Positions 24,749 through 38,369 of a stretch of DNA of 64,000 nucleotides are shown one piece after another. Origin of the DNA: Chelonoidis abingdonii (taxonomy: Eukaryota; Chordata; Testudines; Testudinidae); assembly GCF_003597395.2 (NCBI RefSeq), contig NC_133770.1, positions 201,999,597 through 202,063,596 of the forward strand, read 5' to 3'. A program made the position numbers and the translations under genes. The notes under the pieces were generated by a model, which worked only from the letters and a program-made list of their open reading frames with translations, made no database searches and was not told the DNA's origin. Each line of letters opens with the position of its first letter. The stretch's first letter is position 1.

Positions 24749-24899
24749 GATAAGTATGCCATCCAACAACCCTACAGCAGTTTGATAACCTAGGAAGTGT
24801 AACCCTGGCCTACTAATATGTGGCAGGCCTCATTTAAGGATGAGGTTCACAACAACAAATAAAATAAAGGTGGCAGCTTGAAATGAGAGAGGATTTATG

Positions 24900-25642
24900 T
24901 TGCTATGTGTACAAAGTGTTCTACAATCTCATTTTGAGATTTTCCATGTCTGATGTCACTAATTCATTGTTTTTTGTACTTGAACCCCTGTGAGGAAGAG
25001 TTGGAAGCTAGATAACAGCAAAGGTGAGGCTTATTCCCCTCGCTCCTTCAGAGAGCTCCCTTTCTTATTCCTCTTTCTCCATCTCTTCTCCATGCCTGCC
25101 CCTTGACTCTGTGGTACATCCTTGGAATTGTAGTTTCTGGACCCAAGGCTGCACAAACCACTTAGGGAAAAAACACAAACTAGTGTACAACAATTATATA
25201 GATATCAGATAGGTCAAACTGAGATAAACTAGGTTCTAAACTTAGTGACACTCCTTGTAATGAAGTAACATTGAGAAGTATGTGGGGGAATCTCTGGTTG
25301 TAGTGATTATGGGAAGGAAGGCTGTAACAACCATACTGAAATAATGCCAGGTTAATCCATTATCTGTTTTGCTAGTCTTGTCAATTGAATATTTAGGGGA
25401 CTAAGGCTACATCAGGTCATGCATATATTCCCTGGGTCCTTGCCTGGCAGTGGCAAACAAGTTTTAGCATTTTCCTTCACTCTCCTTAAAAAGGAACAAG
25501 TTCTGTCCTCAGATGCACATACAACTCTCTCTAATGTCATCCAAGTATCTAATGACAGAATGACAGAATCTGGCCCTCACTGCCATACAAAGAAAGCTAT
25601 GAATCAAGTCAAATATGAATGCTCTTTCCAAGGCAATAGAAG
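24900..25642. other. Gene-free stretch
   Basis: No recognisable coding or repeat content. Confidence 0.4.
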
Positions 25643-25860
25643 TTAGTGGTTAGAATAGATTACATTGACCCGAGACTCCTGGGTTTTGTTCCCAGCTCTG
25701 CTTCTGACTTGCATTTTGACTTTAGGCAAGTCACTTAGATCCTTTGGGCATCAGTTTACCCACATCTAAAATACAATTAGTATTTACATACCCATCACGG
25801 GAGTTGTGAAGCTTAAAAAATGTGAGTAAAATGCTTTTGAGATTCTGGGCTAAATAAGCT
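25643..25860 (+). repeat. MIR-like SINE
   Basis: Third MIR-like copy: actcctgggttttgttccca, then caagtcacttagatc, then gcatcagtttacccaca. Same order of blocks as at 17785-18035. Confidence 0.65.
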
Positions 25861-25869
25861 TTATCCATA

Positions 25870-26659
25870 GCTGCTATTTATTTATTTTTCCTTTTTTGTA
25901 ATGCAGTACTGAAGTTTATTACAGCTCTTAACCTCTCCATGTTAATGTACACATTAAAATGGATGAGGAGTAATCTTTGAACCTAGAAATGTTAAACAAA
26001 ATAAAGTTTTTATACTGCTGCACAGAACATAGCTAGATAAGGATGGGAAGGCTACATTACTTAAGATGGAACTGTAAGCAGTCCTTGTCATGTTGATAGG
26101 ATGAGTCAGCGTGCTACACATTTGCAGATAAGTTCTGCTTTATAGTTTTCCAAGGTATACTGACAACCTCAGAATCCTTGACATCTGAGTCAAAGCTGAG
26201 CAATCATTTTCATTTGCATGATAATCAAGCGAGAGAGACTTGAAGAGAACTTGAAGTTGCAATCTGTGGAAATATGGGGACTGTATTTCAGACAAAACTC
26301 TGCAGTATGTTCTTGTGGGTGCTGCTTCTGGATGAATTGGGAAGTAACCTGGAGCACTGGAGAAAGCTAAGTTTAAACTTAGGCTAAAGGAAAGGCTAAA
26401 TGTGGAAAAGCGATAATTTCCCCCACTTCCCCAGTTCCTATCATATCTATTTGTTCTCTGGCCATCAGAACTGATGTTATTTTACAAAGGCAATATAAGA
26501 TTTAAGAATGTCTGTGTCTAAGATTTTCAAAGGGGCCCATGTCTCCAGTCAAAATACTTTAGGGGCCTGCAAATGGGGTGGTGGGGGGGAGGTTGAAAAC
26601 CACCAATCTATGCAACTATGGTGGCTTCAGAGAGAAACATGATTGCGTATAAATGTGAA
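25870..26659. other. Intergenic, with an octamer and a short leader-like ORF
   Basis: Mostly unremarkable. ATTTGCAT at 26212-26219 lies 55 bases before an ATG at 26274 that opens a short hydrophobic reading frame (see findings). No downstream exon was found. Confidence 0.3.
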
Positions 26660-26856
26660 CATAATTTGTTGTATCATTGCTGCACTAATATCAGAGTGAA
26701 ACTAGTTGGTAATATAAACAGGAGACCAAAATATGCCTGCTGCCGAATTTCTTGCACCTTCCTCTGAAGCATCTGGTGCTTGCTGCCATTAGAATCAGAA
26801 TAGTGGACTAGATGGACCACTGCTCAGATGTGGTATGGTAATTTCTATGTTCCTGT
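26660..26856 (+). repeat. CR1 3' tail fragment
   Basis: The end tggactagatggaccactgc, followed by gtatggtaatttctatgttcc, is the CR1 3' end type whose reverse complement occurs at 58753-58800. Confidence 0.65.
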
Positions 26857-27429
26857 GTGTACCAAAATGAACTACAGGAATATTTTTGTAAACCCTCCCT
26901 CCCTCTTTCCTCCCTGGGCTACTTGGGAGCAGGCAACACTTATCTGTGTACCTGGGTGCCTCATGTCACTGACAGCAACAGAGATCCTGCGTATCCCAGT
27001 GGTGATGTTGGATAGGTGGAATCTTCTATCCACCCCTCTGCTGCAGTCCCTATACTCTAAAAGAAATTTAAAATTGGCGTTGCTTCCACCTGGCTGGCCC
27101 CTGTACACACTGTGTACAGTGGTGTGCCTTGGGAACTTCCAGGAATAAACCTGTTCTAATCATCATCATCTGTGGCATGGCTCTAACTCAAAATTATACA
27201 TTTCATATACATTATATATAATTATAAATAATAGACATCCAATATACTTAAGTAAATGCATGTTAACTCTTATTTGACAACTTAAGAAAACAGAGTATAA
27301 CAGACTAAAATTAAATGTCACTACTAATTTAAGTCCACAGAGGACAGTTGAATAAAATCAATTAACAAATATAGTATGCAGTAATAAATGAAACTTATCT
27401 AATTGGCATTTACACTGCCACCATTTATC

Positions 27430-28070
27430 CCACCCCACAGATTTAATAGACTCCTTGGGATTTCATAGACATGGGCATGTGCATGGGTGCACTTGAAGAT
27501 CTGAAGCTAGAGGAAGCACTCTGCTGGTTCTGTGTGTCAACAAGCTGCATAACCCTGCTGAAGATGGAACCAAATGTCAACAACCCTGGGTTCTGGTTTG
27601 ATGGGAAGACCACTCTGCCTCTCCTCAGACAACCTCTTAGCGTCTCTTTTGCTATGCCTCTTCCCTTGTAAATACTTTCCCAAGTAGGGGTTGGGGTTAC
27701 TCTTAGTTCCTTCAATGCAGGCCCCCCCCTCAGTCAGCTCTAGGCACAACAATAGTCTCTTCCCTGGCCCCAGTGAAGCCATCAACCACCTCTGAGGCTC
27801 CCAGCAGCAGCATCTGGCTTCCTAGGAGCAGTCAGCAGCAGTTCCTGGTACGGACAGAGCAACACACAAGCAAGCACAAATCCTCTCCCAAAATGGAGCC
27901 CACCACCTGCTGTTTCCCCACTCCCTGGGGAAGGAAATCTCTCATTCTTTTCCCAAGGCTTCATGGGAGTTGTGGTCACTAAGGCTTGATTGCAGCACAC
28001 AGGATCTTCCAAACTGGAACCCTCCCGACAAAATTCAGAGATCCCTCTAGTAAAGGGAGCATGCATTTTG
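27430..28070. other. GC-richer intergenic block, unassigned
   Basis: Overlapping short ORFs on both strands without recognisable domains. Possibly an old LTR fragment; no ends were found. Confidence 0.3.
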
Positions 28071-31000
28071 TTAACCAAAATGTATTTTGATCAGAATTAG
28101 TCATCTTAGTTTTAAAATGCACAGAAATATGTGAGGATGATGAAAGATTATCACCTTCAAAAACGCTGCATGCGGGCTACAGACTGCCCTATATATCAGG
28201 CTTCACTTAATGGTACTGTTTCCTTAGTGACCCAATCTGCTAACGGATGCACTGACTCCTCTACTGTCCTTCAGAGGTTTGTTTATTAGTCTGGATGGCT
28301 GATATGAAATTGATAGGATATTTTCATATTAAAAGAGGGAGGATGGGAAGTTATTCAAGGCTATTTAAATGATCAGCTGAAGGATTAAAAATATTTAAAT
28401 GCAGTACTTGTAGTGGCTTCTTTTTGAGCCTTAGTCTGCTGTGTTGTCATATTCCACTCTTTCACACTGAAAAAACCTGAGTTGACAGAGGAATTATAGA
28501 TTTGCCTTTTAGAATCTGTGCTCCAGTTAATGAAGAATTAATTAAGACCTCCTTTTGATGCAGACCATGCTGATAAGCAATTGCCGATTAATTTTGTCTT
28601 GACCTTATATGATAAACACGTTCTAGCAAATTACTTCTTTCCCTCTAGCCAATTGTTAATTTCTCTGATTAAAATATTGCAAACAGATTTATCATTTGCC
28701 ACTCGTGCTGATCTTACATACAAGCTTTAGATCTTTAGTTGTTGTCTAGTTAATTAGAACATATACACAAAGCATATAGTTTTCAGAGAGGTAAGGCAGT
28801 GATTCTTTTAGGGTGATTTTCTTTATTATTTTCCTTTTTTGACCTACCCTCTTACACTGGTTTCCCTCTTTAGTTCTGGGTGAAGTCTAGAGAGAGCAAA
28901 TGTTAGTAAAATATGGAAGCAAGTCACTTTGTTGTAGTGGTAGGGCAGGCTACTACTTGACTCAACTGTGAGTAGAAAACATTGTAGTCCCATGCAATGT
29001 GCAGTTTATATTCTTGCCTTCGACAAAATTCTTTTAACTGAATATAACCAATGCTTTTGTTACTTTCCAGCACTTACCCAGAATGCCAAGTTGCTGTATA
29101 CTTGCCAACCTGCTAAGATTTCTTCTTAGGGAAAAAACCCTTTCTCTTCCTCTGATCAGTGTCAATGAGAATATCAACAGAAAATACTAGCTAGGAAAGC
29201 CCTTGTGCAAATATCAGGCAAGATGGACAATTTATATTATGAAAATATTTCATTTTGTCATTTCAGGTGTAAACAAACAAATTCCCATTTAGTGTTAAAG
29301 ATATTTGTGTAATATGGACAAGTGATAATCCCAGATTAGAAAGGTGATGTGAAAATATTATCAAACAAAAAATAAACATTGACCTAAGACACTAATACTT
29401 GACAATGATGCAGCAAGTGTCTTCACACTATTCCCCGCATTCTAAAGCAGCCTACTGCTTAATTTTTTCTGTGTATTGCCTGCTTGTGAATGCCACCAGA
29501 TTGACAACCTTCCAGTTGTGGCAGCTCTGAAATCCTCTATTATTCATTGAACAGGAAAGTTGATACCTTTGCAGGCTTCCCCAGCTGCCTATGCTAATCT
29601 GATTCAACCACAGCATAGAGGAAGATTTTTTAGGAGTGAGAAGGTAGTTCAGTCTTCATGATAATACAAGCCTTGGCATTTGCACTGAGACTACCTGCCT
29701 GAGTACCAGTTCTGGTTGAGATTTTGTGTAGTGAATACCAGTGTGCACTAGAAAGTGGATGGAGACCATCTATTAGTTAATTACGGAGCTCAAAAAATTT
29801 CAGTTTTGATTGGGGAAAAATGCATACTCTCCTAGTCCTGGGCTTCTGTAGTACAAATTTTCCTGATTATGGTGAATCTGAATATTTGGACTCTGGTCTC
29901 CAGAGATGAAAAGTTAATGTAATAACCTACTGAGTCACCTCTCTATAATAGGCTTCAATTCAGCAAGAGCCATGTTCAAATCAAAATAACCTCTATTATA
30001 AAGCCTCTATTATAAAGGTTTGCAGCATAAAAGTGAGCTCTAACCAACACAGAAATCTCAGGTAACTTTTTCTCCTTGGGCTCACTCCTGCTAGATGCTC
30101 AATTCTCCTGGGAAATGCTGAGCTGCCACAACTCCAGTATCAGTGTTAATTGAGGCTGTTAAGCACCTTTCCATTATTGCTCTGCAACTTGCAGGAACAA
30201 GCCCTTAGTGATAGTAATCAATCTACACCTAATTTTATAGATGCTACTCATCAGCTTCACAGGCAGCGCCGAGTTCTTTAAATGTAAAGTGTGTAAATAT
30301 AGAACCTACTGAACTGTTTCTGTGATTGAGAAGCCTGATGAGATGCTAGGGCTAAAAGTTAAAATAATTTCTTGTAGTTAATAATGGAAAATTTCATGTC
30401 TAGATCACATGAATAAAACATAAGTTTTACTATTAAACTGCTATGCTAAATATGCTTAACATTGTCTTCAGTGCATGAATGTATGAAACAGAAAAGCTAT
30501 TAATATTCATTTTAAAGGTTTGCATCTACCCTTTCTTTAAGTCATCTGATAAGAAATAAAAATAGTAATCTTGACAGATGGTAATTAAAGAAAAAATACA
30601 AGTTAAAATTATTGTTCATTGTTCATATCATTCTTTAAGATCTATTCCAAATAGTTTAATGTGACCTATTTCTCCTACAAAATAAGCAAGTAGATTTTTG
30701 ACAGGCCTGTGACTCAGTTCTTGGGAACAGGATAGGGAAAATGTAGATACATTTTATTGATTGGGAAATAGAATTACAATACCACAGGTGGTCTGTTTTT
30801 TTTTCCCCCCTATACAGTGCCCTAATACAGTGAAGTCCACTTTTATTTTATTGAAAATGTAATACTCTATAGACCCAGAAGAAAATAAAAATACCCTGCG
30901 AAGCAAGTGTGTGCATGTTAAAATGGGAACTAAAATCTTCCTGGAAAGTTCCTAGTTGAGACTATCTATGGAGTTGAACCATTTTTTTTCCCAAGCCTAA

Positions 31001-31380
31001 ACTAGTATAGCTCTATAGATAACACTGACATTAAATTCTGAAGTCTCTGAACCATTCAAAGTTTGGAGTAAGGAACCTCTAGTGTTAGTCTTAGCCTGTC
31101 TTAAGTCTTAGTTAGTCTTAGCCTGTCTTAAGGGCCTTGTCTAGAGGGGTTGTATAACAGAATTACTTATTTAGAAATGAGCATCTGGAGAAGGAACACT
31201 GATATTTTTTTCAGAATAATCAAAAACTGAATATACTGCCTGTATCGCTATCTGGAGTGGTTCACGACCATGCGCGCCAGCCTCGAAGCAGACTGTCATA
31301 AGCAGGGCAGACCCCCCAAACTTGTTCTATAATTAAATTTCACCAACCCAGTAACAAATGTGAACTCCTGGATCACTGTA
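28071..31380. other. Repeat-poor AT-rich intergenic stretch
   Basis: No gene and almost no recognisable repeats over 3.3 kb. Homeodomain-type sites (taatta, aattaatt) are frequent around 28480-28760 and 30200-30650, which makes this the best place in the window for conserved non-coding elements. This is inference only. Confidence 0.35.
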
Positions 31381-32050
31381 ACAGTCTGACCATGGAATCA
31401 CAGACAGTCCCCTTGGGCACTCCAGTTTATCTTGCCACCCAGGTGAGCTGGAGTTAGTGATAAATGTACACTTACACCAAAAAAGACATAATATTCAGGT
31501 TTCTCCCAGTCCCAAGAGACCAGTCACTTACCCCAGTTCAATTTGTGCCTTAGATTTCACACCAAAGACAACACTGGTAACCAATCAAATAGTGCAGTGT
31601 TTCCCAAATTTGGGATGCCGCTTGTGTAGGGAAAGCCCTTGGCAGGCCGGGCCAGTTTGTTTACCTGCTGTGTCAGCAGGTTCAGCTGATCGTGGCTCCC
31701 AGTGGCTGCCATTTGCTGCTCCAGGCCAATGGGAGTTGCTGGAAGTGGTGGGCAATATGTCCCTCAGCCCGCACCGCTTCCAGCAACTTCCATTGGCCTG
31801 GAGCAGTGAATCATGGCCACAGGGAGCCATGATTGGCCAATCCTGTGGACATAGCAGGTAAACAAACCAGCCCAGCCCGCCAGGGGTTTTCCCTGCACAT
31901 GCAGCATCCCAAGTTTGGGAAACACTGAAATAGTGCACTAATTAAGGATTTGTTAACTAGAAAAAATGAGTTTATTTACAAGTTAAAAACAGGCAACATA
32001 TATCTAGAAATGTAATCTGTCAGATGATTTTCACTTGATGATTTGAGACT
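31380..32050 (+). repeat. LTR-like repeat hosting the foldback MITE
   Basis: Sequence on both sides (cccagtcccaagagaccagt before, gagtttatttacaagttaaa after) resembles one continuous reptile LTR-type repeat. Boundaries were not found. Confidence 0.35.
31595..31927. mobile_element. Foldback hAT-type MITE (333 bp)
   Basis: Ends cagtgtttcccaaatttggg and cccaagtttgggaaacactg form inverted repeats, and most of the element folds back on itself (left-arm tccaggccaatgggagttgc pairs with right-arm caacttccattggcctgga). It is flanked by exact 8-bp duplications aaatagtg (31587-31594, 31928-31935). Non-coding. Confidence 0.9.
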
Positions 32051-33372
32051 TTTGTTAACTCAGTCATTACTCATTTTTTGTGTATTAAAATGATATCTGG
32101 GATGAAATCTTTCTATTATAATTGCCATGTACATTCTTAAAAGGAATGTTTCACTTTTGATATTTTGCCCCTTTTCCTAACAATAGCTTTTATATTTCCT
32201 TTTCACAAGATTCAGTACAACACATCCATCATAGGATGGGTTTGAGCTAAAGATTCATTACAAAAAGGGAAGGTCACACATCGAAATAGCCAAAAATCTG
32301 AACTGTTCAATGGTTGAATGCTATTCATACATCATGCTTCAGTGCTTATCTTTTATATAGAAGTGTCATGCTTATAACATATAAAGGTTATATACTTCTA
32401 TGGTCTGACCACAAGCTGGTTATGATTTTTTTTCTGTGAACTGGTAAAAAGGCAGCCACGTACCATGAAAATCTCTTGAGTAGTTTTTCTTTTTCACATT
32501 TGTTAACTTTTCTGTTTATGATGACTGTTTCCAGAGAGAAGCTTTATTATTTCAGTATTTGCACTAATGTTTGATCCCAAGGCTTTGATGGCGTGCTGCA
32601 GTGGTGATATCACTATTCCAAATTAGTGCCACTGTATTTTGAAGTCAGTATCTGAAGAACAAGGAAGCTGGACACACCAGTCGCTAGATGATCCAAGCCA
32701 TCACAAAAAACTTATTTCTGCACTTTTTGGTATAATGGGTACTTTTGTCTGGCTCTGGCAGCCCCTTTGGGTTTGGCAATCCTTTTTCCTAAATACAAGT
32801 GGCCTGATTCTAGTTTACACTAAGGCCACATTACTCTGGAAGTATATTTATGTCAGCTTTAAAGCCAGAGGAGTGTAAAGGGAGCCTTAATATAAAGGAG
32901 AACTAGGAACAAAATAGTTTAGGGCCATGTTAGGGTTGAAGTTTCAGTATTTACATGATATTGCTTTCATTTCACATCGGTGTAAAGTAGAAATAAATCA
33001 AAATAGAACTTCCTTATATATATTTGATATAACTACTTTACTGTACATGCTTGTCACTGAGCACCTTTCAGTACTAATCTTACTAACGTGACTAACATCT
33101 CTATATGTTGTCTGTTCTATCCTTCTCTTCCCAATGTTTTGTTTGTTTGTATGCTTTGATTTCAAATATACACATTATGTTAAAGAAAGTGGGTCCAAAA
33201 ATGTACCCTTGGACTTGGAGCAGAAGTCAGTGAGGTTGGTGATGCTCAAATCGGCCACTGGGAAAGTTCTTCTGCCACACAGACAAGCTTTACTGTTTTT
33301 CTATATAGTTCCATTGTGCCTGAGGAGCATAATTGCTGACCACGACCTCATCCCAGGGCTTTAGATGGTCTC
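32051..33372. other. Gene-free stretch
   Basis: No recognisable gene or repeat. Confidence 0.4.
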
Positions 33373-33375
33373 TTA

Positions 33376-33661
33376 GGCCTGGTCTACACTGGGGTGGGTT
33401 GGGGGCTTGATCTAAGTTATGCAACTTCAGCTATGTGAATAATACGACGTACTTAGATCTACTTACCATGGTGTCTTCACTGCGGTAAGTCGATGGTTGA
33501 TGCTCTCCCGTTGAATCTGCCTCCACCTTACACCCTGGTGGAGTACTGGAGTTGACGGGAGAACGCTTGGTGGTCGATTTATCGCATCTAGACTAGATGC
33601 GATAAATTGATCCCTGTTGGATCGATCACTGCCCGCTGATCTGGCAGGTAGTATAGATAAA
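33376..33661. mobile_element. Harbinger-type MITE
   Basis: It starts ggcctggtctacactgggg after a TTA (33373-33375), identical in its first bases to the inverted right end of the 4876 Harbinger. It contains a perfect hairpin with 14-bp arms (33578-33591 and 33593-33606). The right end (gtagtatagataaac) is diverged. Confidence 0.75.
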
Positions 33662-35212
33662 CTAGTAGATGCACTGTGGCTTCAGCCCAGGGTGCTTTGA
33701 AGATAAGGATTAATCCATGGAATTTGACTTAACATTCTATGGGAAGCCAACATAGAGAGAGAAGGACAGGTTTGATGTGTTCCTGGTAACCTGTGTTGCT
33801 GTGGACATGCACAGCAATGTTCTGTACTAGTTGGTCTTTCTTAATGGCTGAAGACTTCATGTCCTGGTATAAACTAGATTGCTTAGCTTTTTAGAAACTA
33901 TGTGACCAAAAAGAAAGTCACAATTAGGTAAATAATATGTCTGGTAAGGGCATATTATTTTTCTATCGCATTCCAGCTAGTCCTATTTTACTGACTCTCA
34001 TTATTTTGAGAATATCTGAATGAATTTTTAAACCTGAACTGAAAGAGCTTCAACTGAGTGTTTTGGAAAGTGAAATGATTAATACGCCAGCAAGATCTAC
34101 ACATTTCTAATTTATATCATTTTTTGATTGGTGGTTATGAGGGATATTTTGAAAAGTCATTAAAATGGTGGAATGCAGAATTAAATACAGATTATTCAGA
34201 GGACTATTAGTGATTGATATATGAGCAGGTTAAATCTGTATGAATAAATGCTAAAACACCATAGCACATTATTTAATTTTCAGTAGAGATTATAAATGGC
34301 TCCAAAATTTAAGAACATGATGCAGAACTCTGTTTTGCAGCAGTGTACTAAATGCAATATAGGGAACTTTGGTTTTATGCATGTGGTTTGGAATTGTAGA
34401 AATATCACAACATTTTGGTCAGGAGGTAAAGACAAAAGTTGATAGATGTGATTGACTTATTTCTCATTGGATCTCTGAATTAAAAAAAAAAGAAAAGAAA
34501 AATAAATCATGGTAAACAGACATCAAAGTAAACTTATTGGAAAAACATTGTCTGTAGCAATGCCTCCTCCGCCATATAAATAGACATTGGACAAAGAAAT
34601 GGATATAATCAGTGTCAGAATAGATTAACTATATGTGTGTATCTATCTAATTAGAACATACACAATGCAATTTATAATATCACTTTGGGCACAGAGGAGA
34701 AAAATAAATTGGTTCAAACATATTGGCATGATGGTCAACCAATTTTAAGATTTAGATTTTCTTGCCAAGTCATATTAAAAATGTTTTCCTAGATTGCTTT
34801 ACTTAAGTAAGTGGCAAACTCCACTGATACTACCATGAAAGCAATGGAATTTCATCAGAAACCTGTTTTGCAAGGTTAATGTGTCGATTATAGCAAATGA
34901 TAATTAGATATGCCCTTTGAGGTGCTCGATAGTATAATGATCTTAGGGTTCACTAAATAACAAACCAGTGAATGAGAGAGGAATAAAACTGTAATAAAAC
35001 AAATGGGAGAGCTTCTGTAGTGAGCTGTTGCACACACCCAGACAGTGTTCTCATCCCTACCTCCAGGGCACCTCTGCAAATTCCCACCGTCATAACACTG
35101 TTCCTTATAAGAGAGCATCTCTAAATCACAATATTTCATAGGCATATCTCTATTGATAGAGTGCCTTCTTCCTGTGTTTTTTATAGTGTGTTCTTTATTA
35201 CTTTAAACCTAA
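33662..35212. other. Gene-free AT-rich stretch
   Basis: Nothing recognisable. 34000-34350 is repeat-free. Confidence 0.4.
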
Positions 35213-35220
35213 CTAAATAG

Positions 35221-35520
35221 CAGAGCCGTAAGTAGACATTTAGCACCTGGGGTGAGCAAGTATATTTGCACTCCCTGTCATTTTTTCATCATTTTTCCAC
35301 CCACAGGAGACATGGTCTGGCATCCTGGATTACGTGCCTCCCCCTTGTCCGGATTTTTTGGTTGTGCCCCACCAACCCAGATAGGCTGGGTGACTGGCTG
35401 AGGTGAGTCGGGCTGGAGGTGGTGCTTCTTCCCTGATTGCCATCATGCAGGACTGGCCCAACCTAGCAGCCTTGCACCCTGGGCAGCAGCCCCGCTTGTC
35501 CTATCCTGGTGACAGCCCTG
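35221..35520. mobile_element. hAT-type MITE (300 bp)
   Basis: Flanked by exact 8-bp duplications ctaaatag (35213-35220, 35521-35528). The ends cagagccgt and (inverted) cagggctgt match at 7 of 9 positions. Confidence 0.8.
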
Positions 35521-35528
35521 CTAAATAG

Positions 35529-37809
35529 CAATGCCTCTATAATTACATATTTCTTGCATTTCAAACATCACATACTCTCCTGGTGCAAAATATTCTGAGT
35601 GTTAACTCACTTTTATTAACCTGTTTATTGTACTTGGAACTGATTATCACTATGAGGTGTTGCTAAAACTTGTATAAGTGCCTTGTCATGTTATAATTTT
35701 AGTCTTGTGTAATGTTTCATGATAAGATTTTGTATAAAATGAAATATAGCAGAGCTAAAAATGACTTGTAAACACAAATTCTCAGTGCTTTGCTTTGCTT
35801 TTTAATCTGTTTAAATTAAAACTCTTTCTACCCTGTCAGCTTGGGAAGCAGCCAGTCACACTAATGAAATGTCTACACTCAGTTTTACAAGTGAGCAACA
35901 ATATGCTCCATGGGCGTGTGTTCAGCCTCATGACTATGCATGTGGTGAAGTAAGATGTGTAGCTCCATGTCTTAACATGCCCCTAGTGTGTATGTGGTAG
36001 ACTGGCTGTCGAATACAAAAACTCAAGTGTTTTGTTGCGTGGGGAAAAAAGGGTATTTGGATTAAAAAGAAACTCAGTGTGAAAGGTTAAGTCTCATACA
36101 CTTATCAAATATTACTTGCAAGAGAAAATAACAGAGCTAGCTGGAAAAGAGGAAAAGGTTTTCACACCCATGTTTTCAATTTTTTCTCCCTCTTTGTATT
36201 AGTGTTGTTTCAATATAAAATGTTCCAATTAGCTCAAGAAAATACTTGCATCATCTGTGTTTTCCATGATACTACAGAGATCACACAAGAGTGATTCAGA
36301 GATCCAGCATGGAATATATAATGTTGTCCTTAAATAGCCATGATTCTTGCATGTTCTTTAGATAAAAAACCTCCCATAAACTGATCTTGGAATTTTGCCA
36401 GCATTATTTGATGTGACTAGAGATTATATAGAAACCTACCATGTCATGTGCTTAACTTTACAGATGTGAGTAGTCCCAGTAAGTAAATTTAAGCACATGT
36501 GCTTGCAGAATTTGGCATGTGCCTGTATGTGAGTGTATATCAGAGTGCGGGGATGTGTTCCAAATAAAATGCTACTGACAACAGCTCTAGTTGTGGTAAC
36601 AGGACATTAAAGATAAAGTAACTTGTACTTTTGTTGAGTGTTCTTTAAGGCCTTGCCGCATTCAAACAGCTGGAAGTAACAGGGCAGCCAGGAGGGCTGC
36701 TTCTGCTATTCCACTACCACTGAATACTAGTGAGGTGCAAGCGGTCTTATTTATGCCTGTTGCCAGTTGGTATACACTAATCTTTGAACATGGAAAAGTG
36801 GTGGTCTGGGATGGAGACTGAGAAGTTTGGGGATGATTCTACTTATACAAAGTCGTGTTTTCTTTAGCTGTTGTCTTAAATTATTGAAATGAAGTTGTTG
36901 TTCAGTGATACGCAGATCTCAGTAGTTCAGGAGCCAAATTAGTAATCACCATAACTGAAAAAGAGCCGTAGTAGTGTGAATTCATTATTTCATTTAGTAT
37001 TTGTATATGCTGTTCTCACAGCAAAATGACTAACTAACCAATTGTAGAATACTTGACAACATAGTAAAAGCATCCTGATTGGTGGTAATTAAATCACAGT
37101 GGTTTAATATGGGCTGCAAAGAGGCACAGGAGCCACATTAAAGAGCTACTTGCAGCTCTCAAACCTTGCTGTGTCGCTGTTGTAGCCTCTTAGCCACACT
37201 CATGTAAATTGTTGTCTGACTTCCTTGGTCCCCACCTTCAGAAATACTGTGATAATCCAATACGAAGAACACGATTGCCCAGCTCAATCAAGGGAGAGCA
37301 GGTGGTGAGGGATGTGACTCTAACACAAATATCACCACTGGTGAGGAAAAATTGCAGCTAAGTTATCTTGTTTTTTTTTTCCTTCAAAGAAGCTAGAAAA
37401 ATTTCAATGTAGTGCCCAGGGCTGATGGGTTCACACTCTTTGCAGCTCTCTTTTTGATGTTTGCCCTTTGGTCACTACTGAGCTCAAATGATTCCTCTAT
37501 AAGTCTACAAGATATTATGTGTAACTGCCATGCTTTGTAAAGATGACACCACAATCAGTTTTAAAATTAAATTGATCCAAAAATAGGATCAAGCTAAAAC
37601 CTGAATAAAGTCAATATTAGTAGGTTATGCAATTTAAAATAATTTTTTGAGAGAGAAAACCAAGATTATACATAATGTAATTTAACAATGTTCCTTTTTA
37701 AATAAAAGCACCCAAGTTTTTATACAGTCAGAGTGAAAACAAAAATGGGACACTTTTATGTGGTCTTAAAATGTAGCTCTAGTCAGAAAAGTGTCTGGAG
37801 AAACTGGAA
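35529..37809. other. Gene-free stretch
   Basis: No gene and no confidently named repeat. Confidence 0.4.
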
Positions 37810-37817
37810 CCTACACT

Positions 37818-38040
37818 CAGGGGCGGCTCTAGGTATTTTGCTGCCCCAAGCATGACAGGCAGGCTGCCTTCGGCGGCTTGCCTGCGGGAGGTCCACCGAA
37901 GCCGCAGGACCAGTGGACCCTCCGCGGGCATGTCACTGAAGGCAACCTGCCTGCTGCCCTTGTGGCGCCGGGCAGAGCACCCCCTGTGGCTTGCCGCCCC
38001 AGGCACGCACTTGGCGTGCTGGTGCCTGGAGCCACCCCTG
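37818..38040. mobile_element. GC-rich hAT-type MITE (223 bp)
   Basis: Ends caggggcggctctagg and (inverted) caggggtggctccagg. Flanked by exact 8-bp duplications cctacact (37810-37817, 38041-38048). The interior is GC-rich, so several overlapping ORFs here are spurious. Confidence 0.9.
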
Positions 38041-38369
38041 CCTACACTTATCAAAGATGTGCTCTTTGTGTATATGTAGATTCTTTCCTGCTTATTTAAT
38101 GACAAAATTAAGTTTCCATTGCATTTTAGGTACTGTGTGAAGTGCTAGTAGGAGGTATGTGAGTTAGACGTTATTCCTTCTTGTGCATCAATAAACCCAT
38201 GGTGCCACTTTTAGAATCACTTTTCAAGTAGGACTGAACTTTACACATGTAGGACCAGGTTGTAATATCTTACTCAGCCTGAATAGTACCTTACATGACA
38301 AGCAGTCCCATTGGACTTCAACAGGAGAACTTGTGGAGTAGGGTTTTGCAGGTTAGCCCATATTGGCCA

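Noticed and set aside
31457..31938. ORFs of 134 and 117 codons on opposite strands
   Set aside because: They run through the palindromic MITE, which lacks stops by composition.
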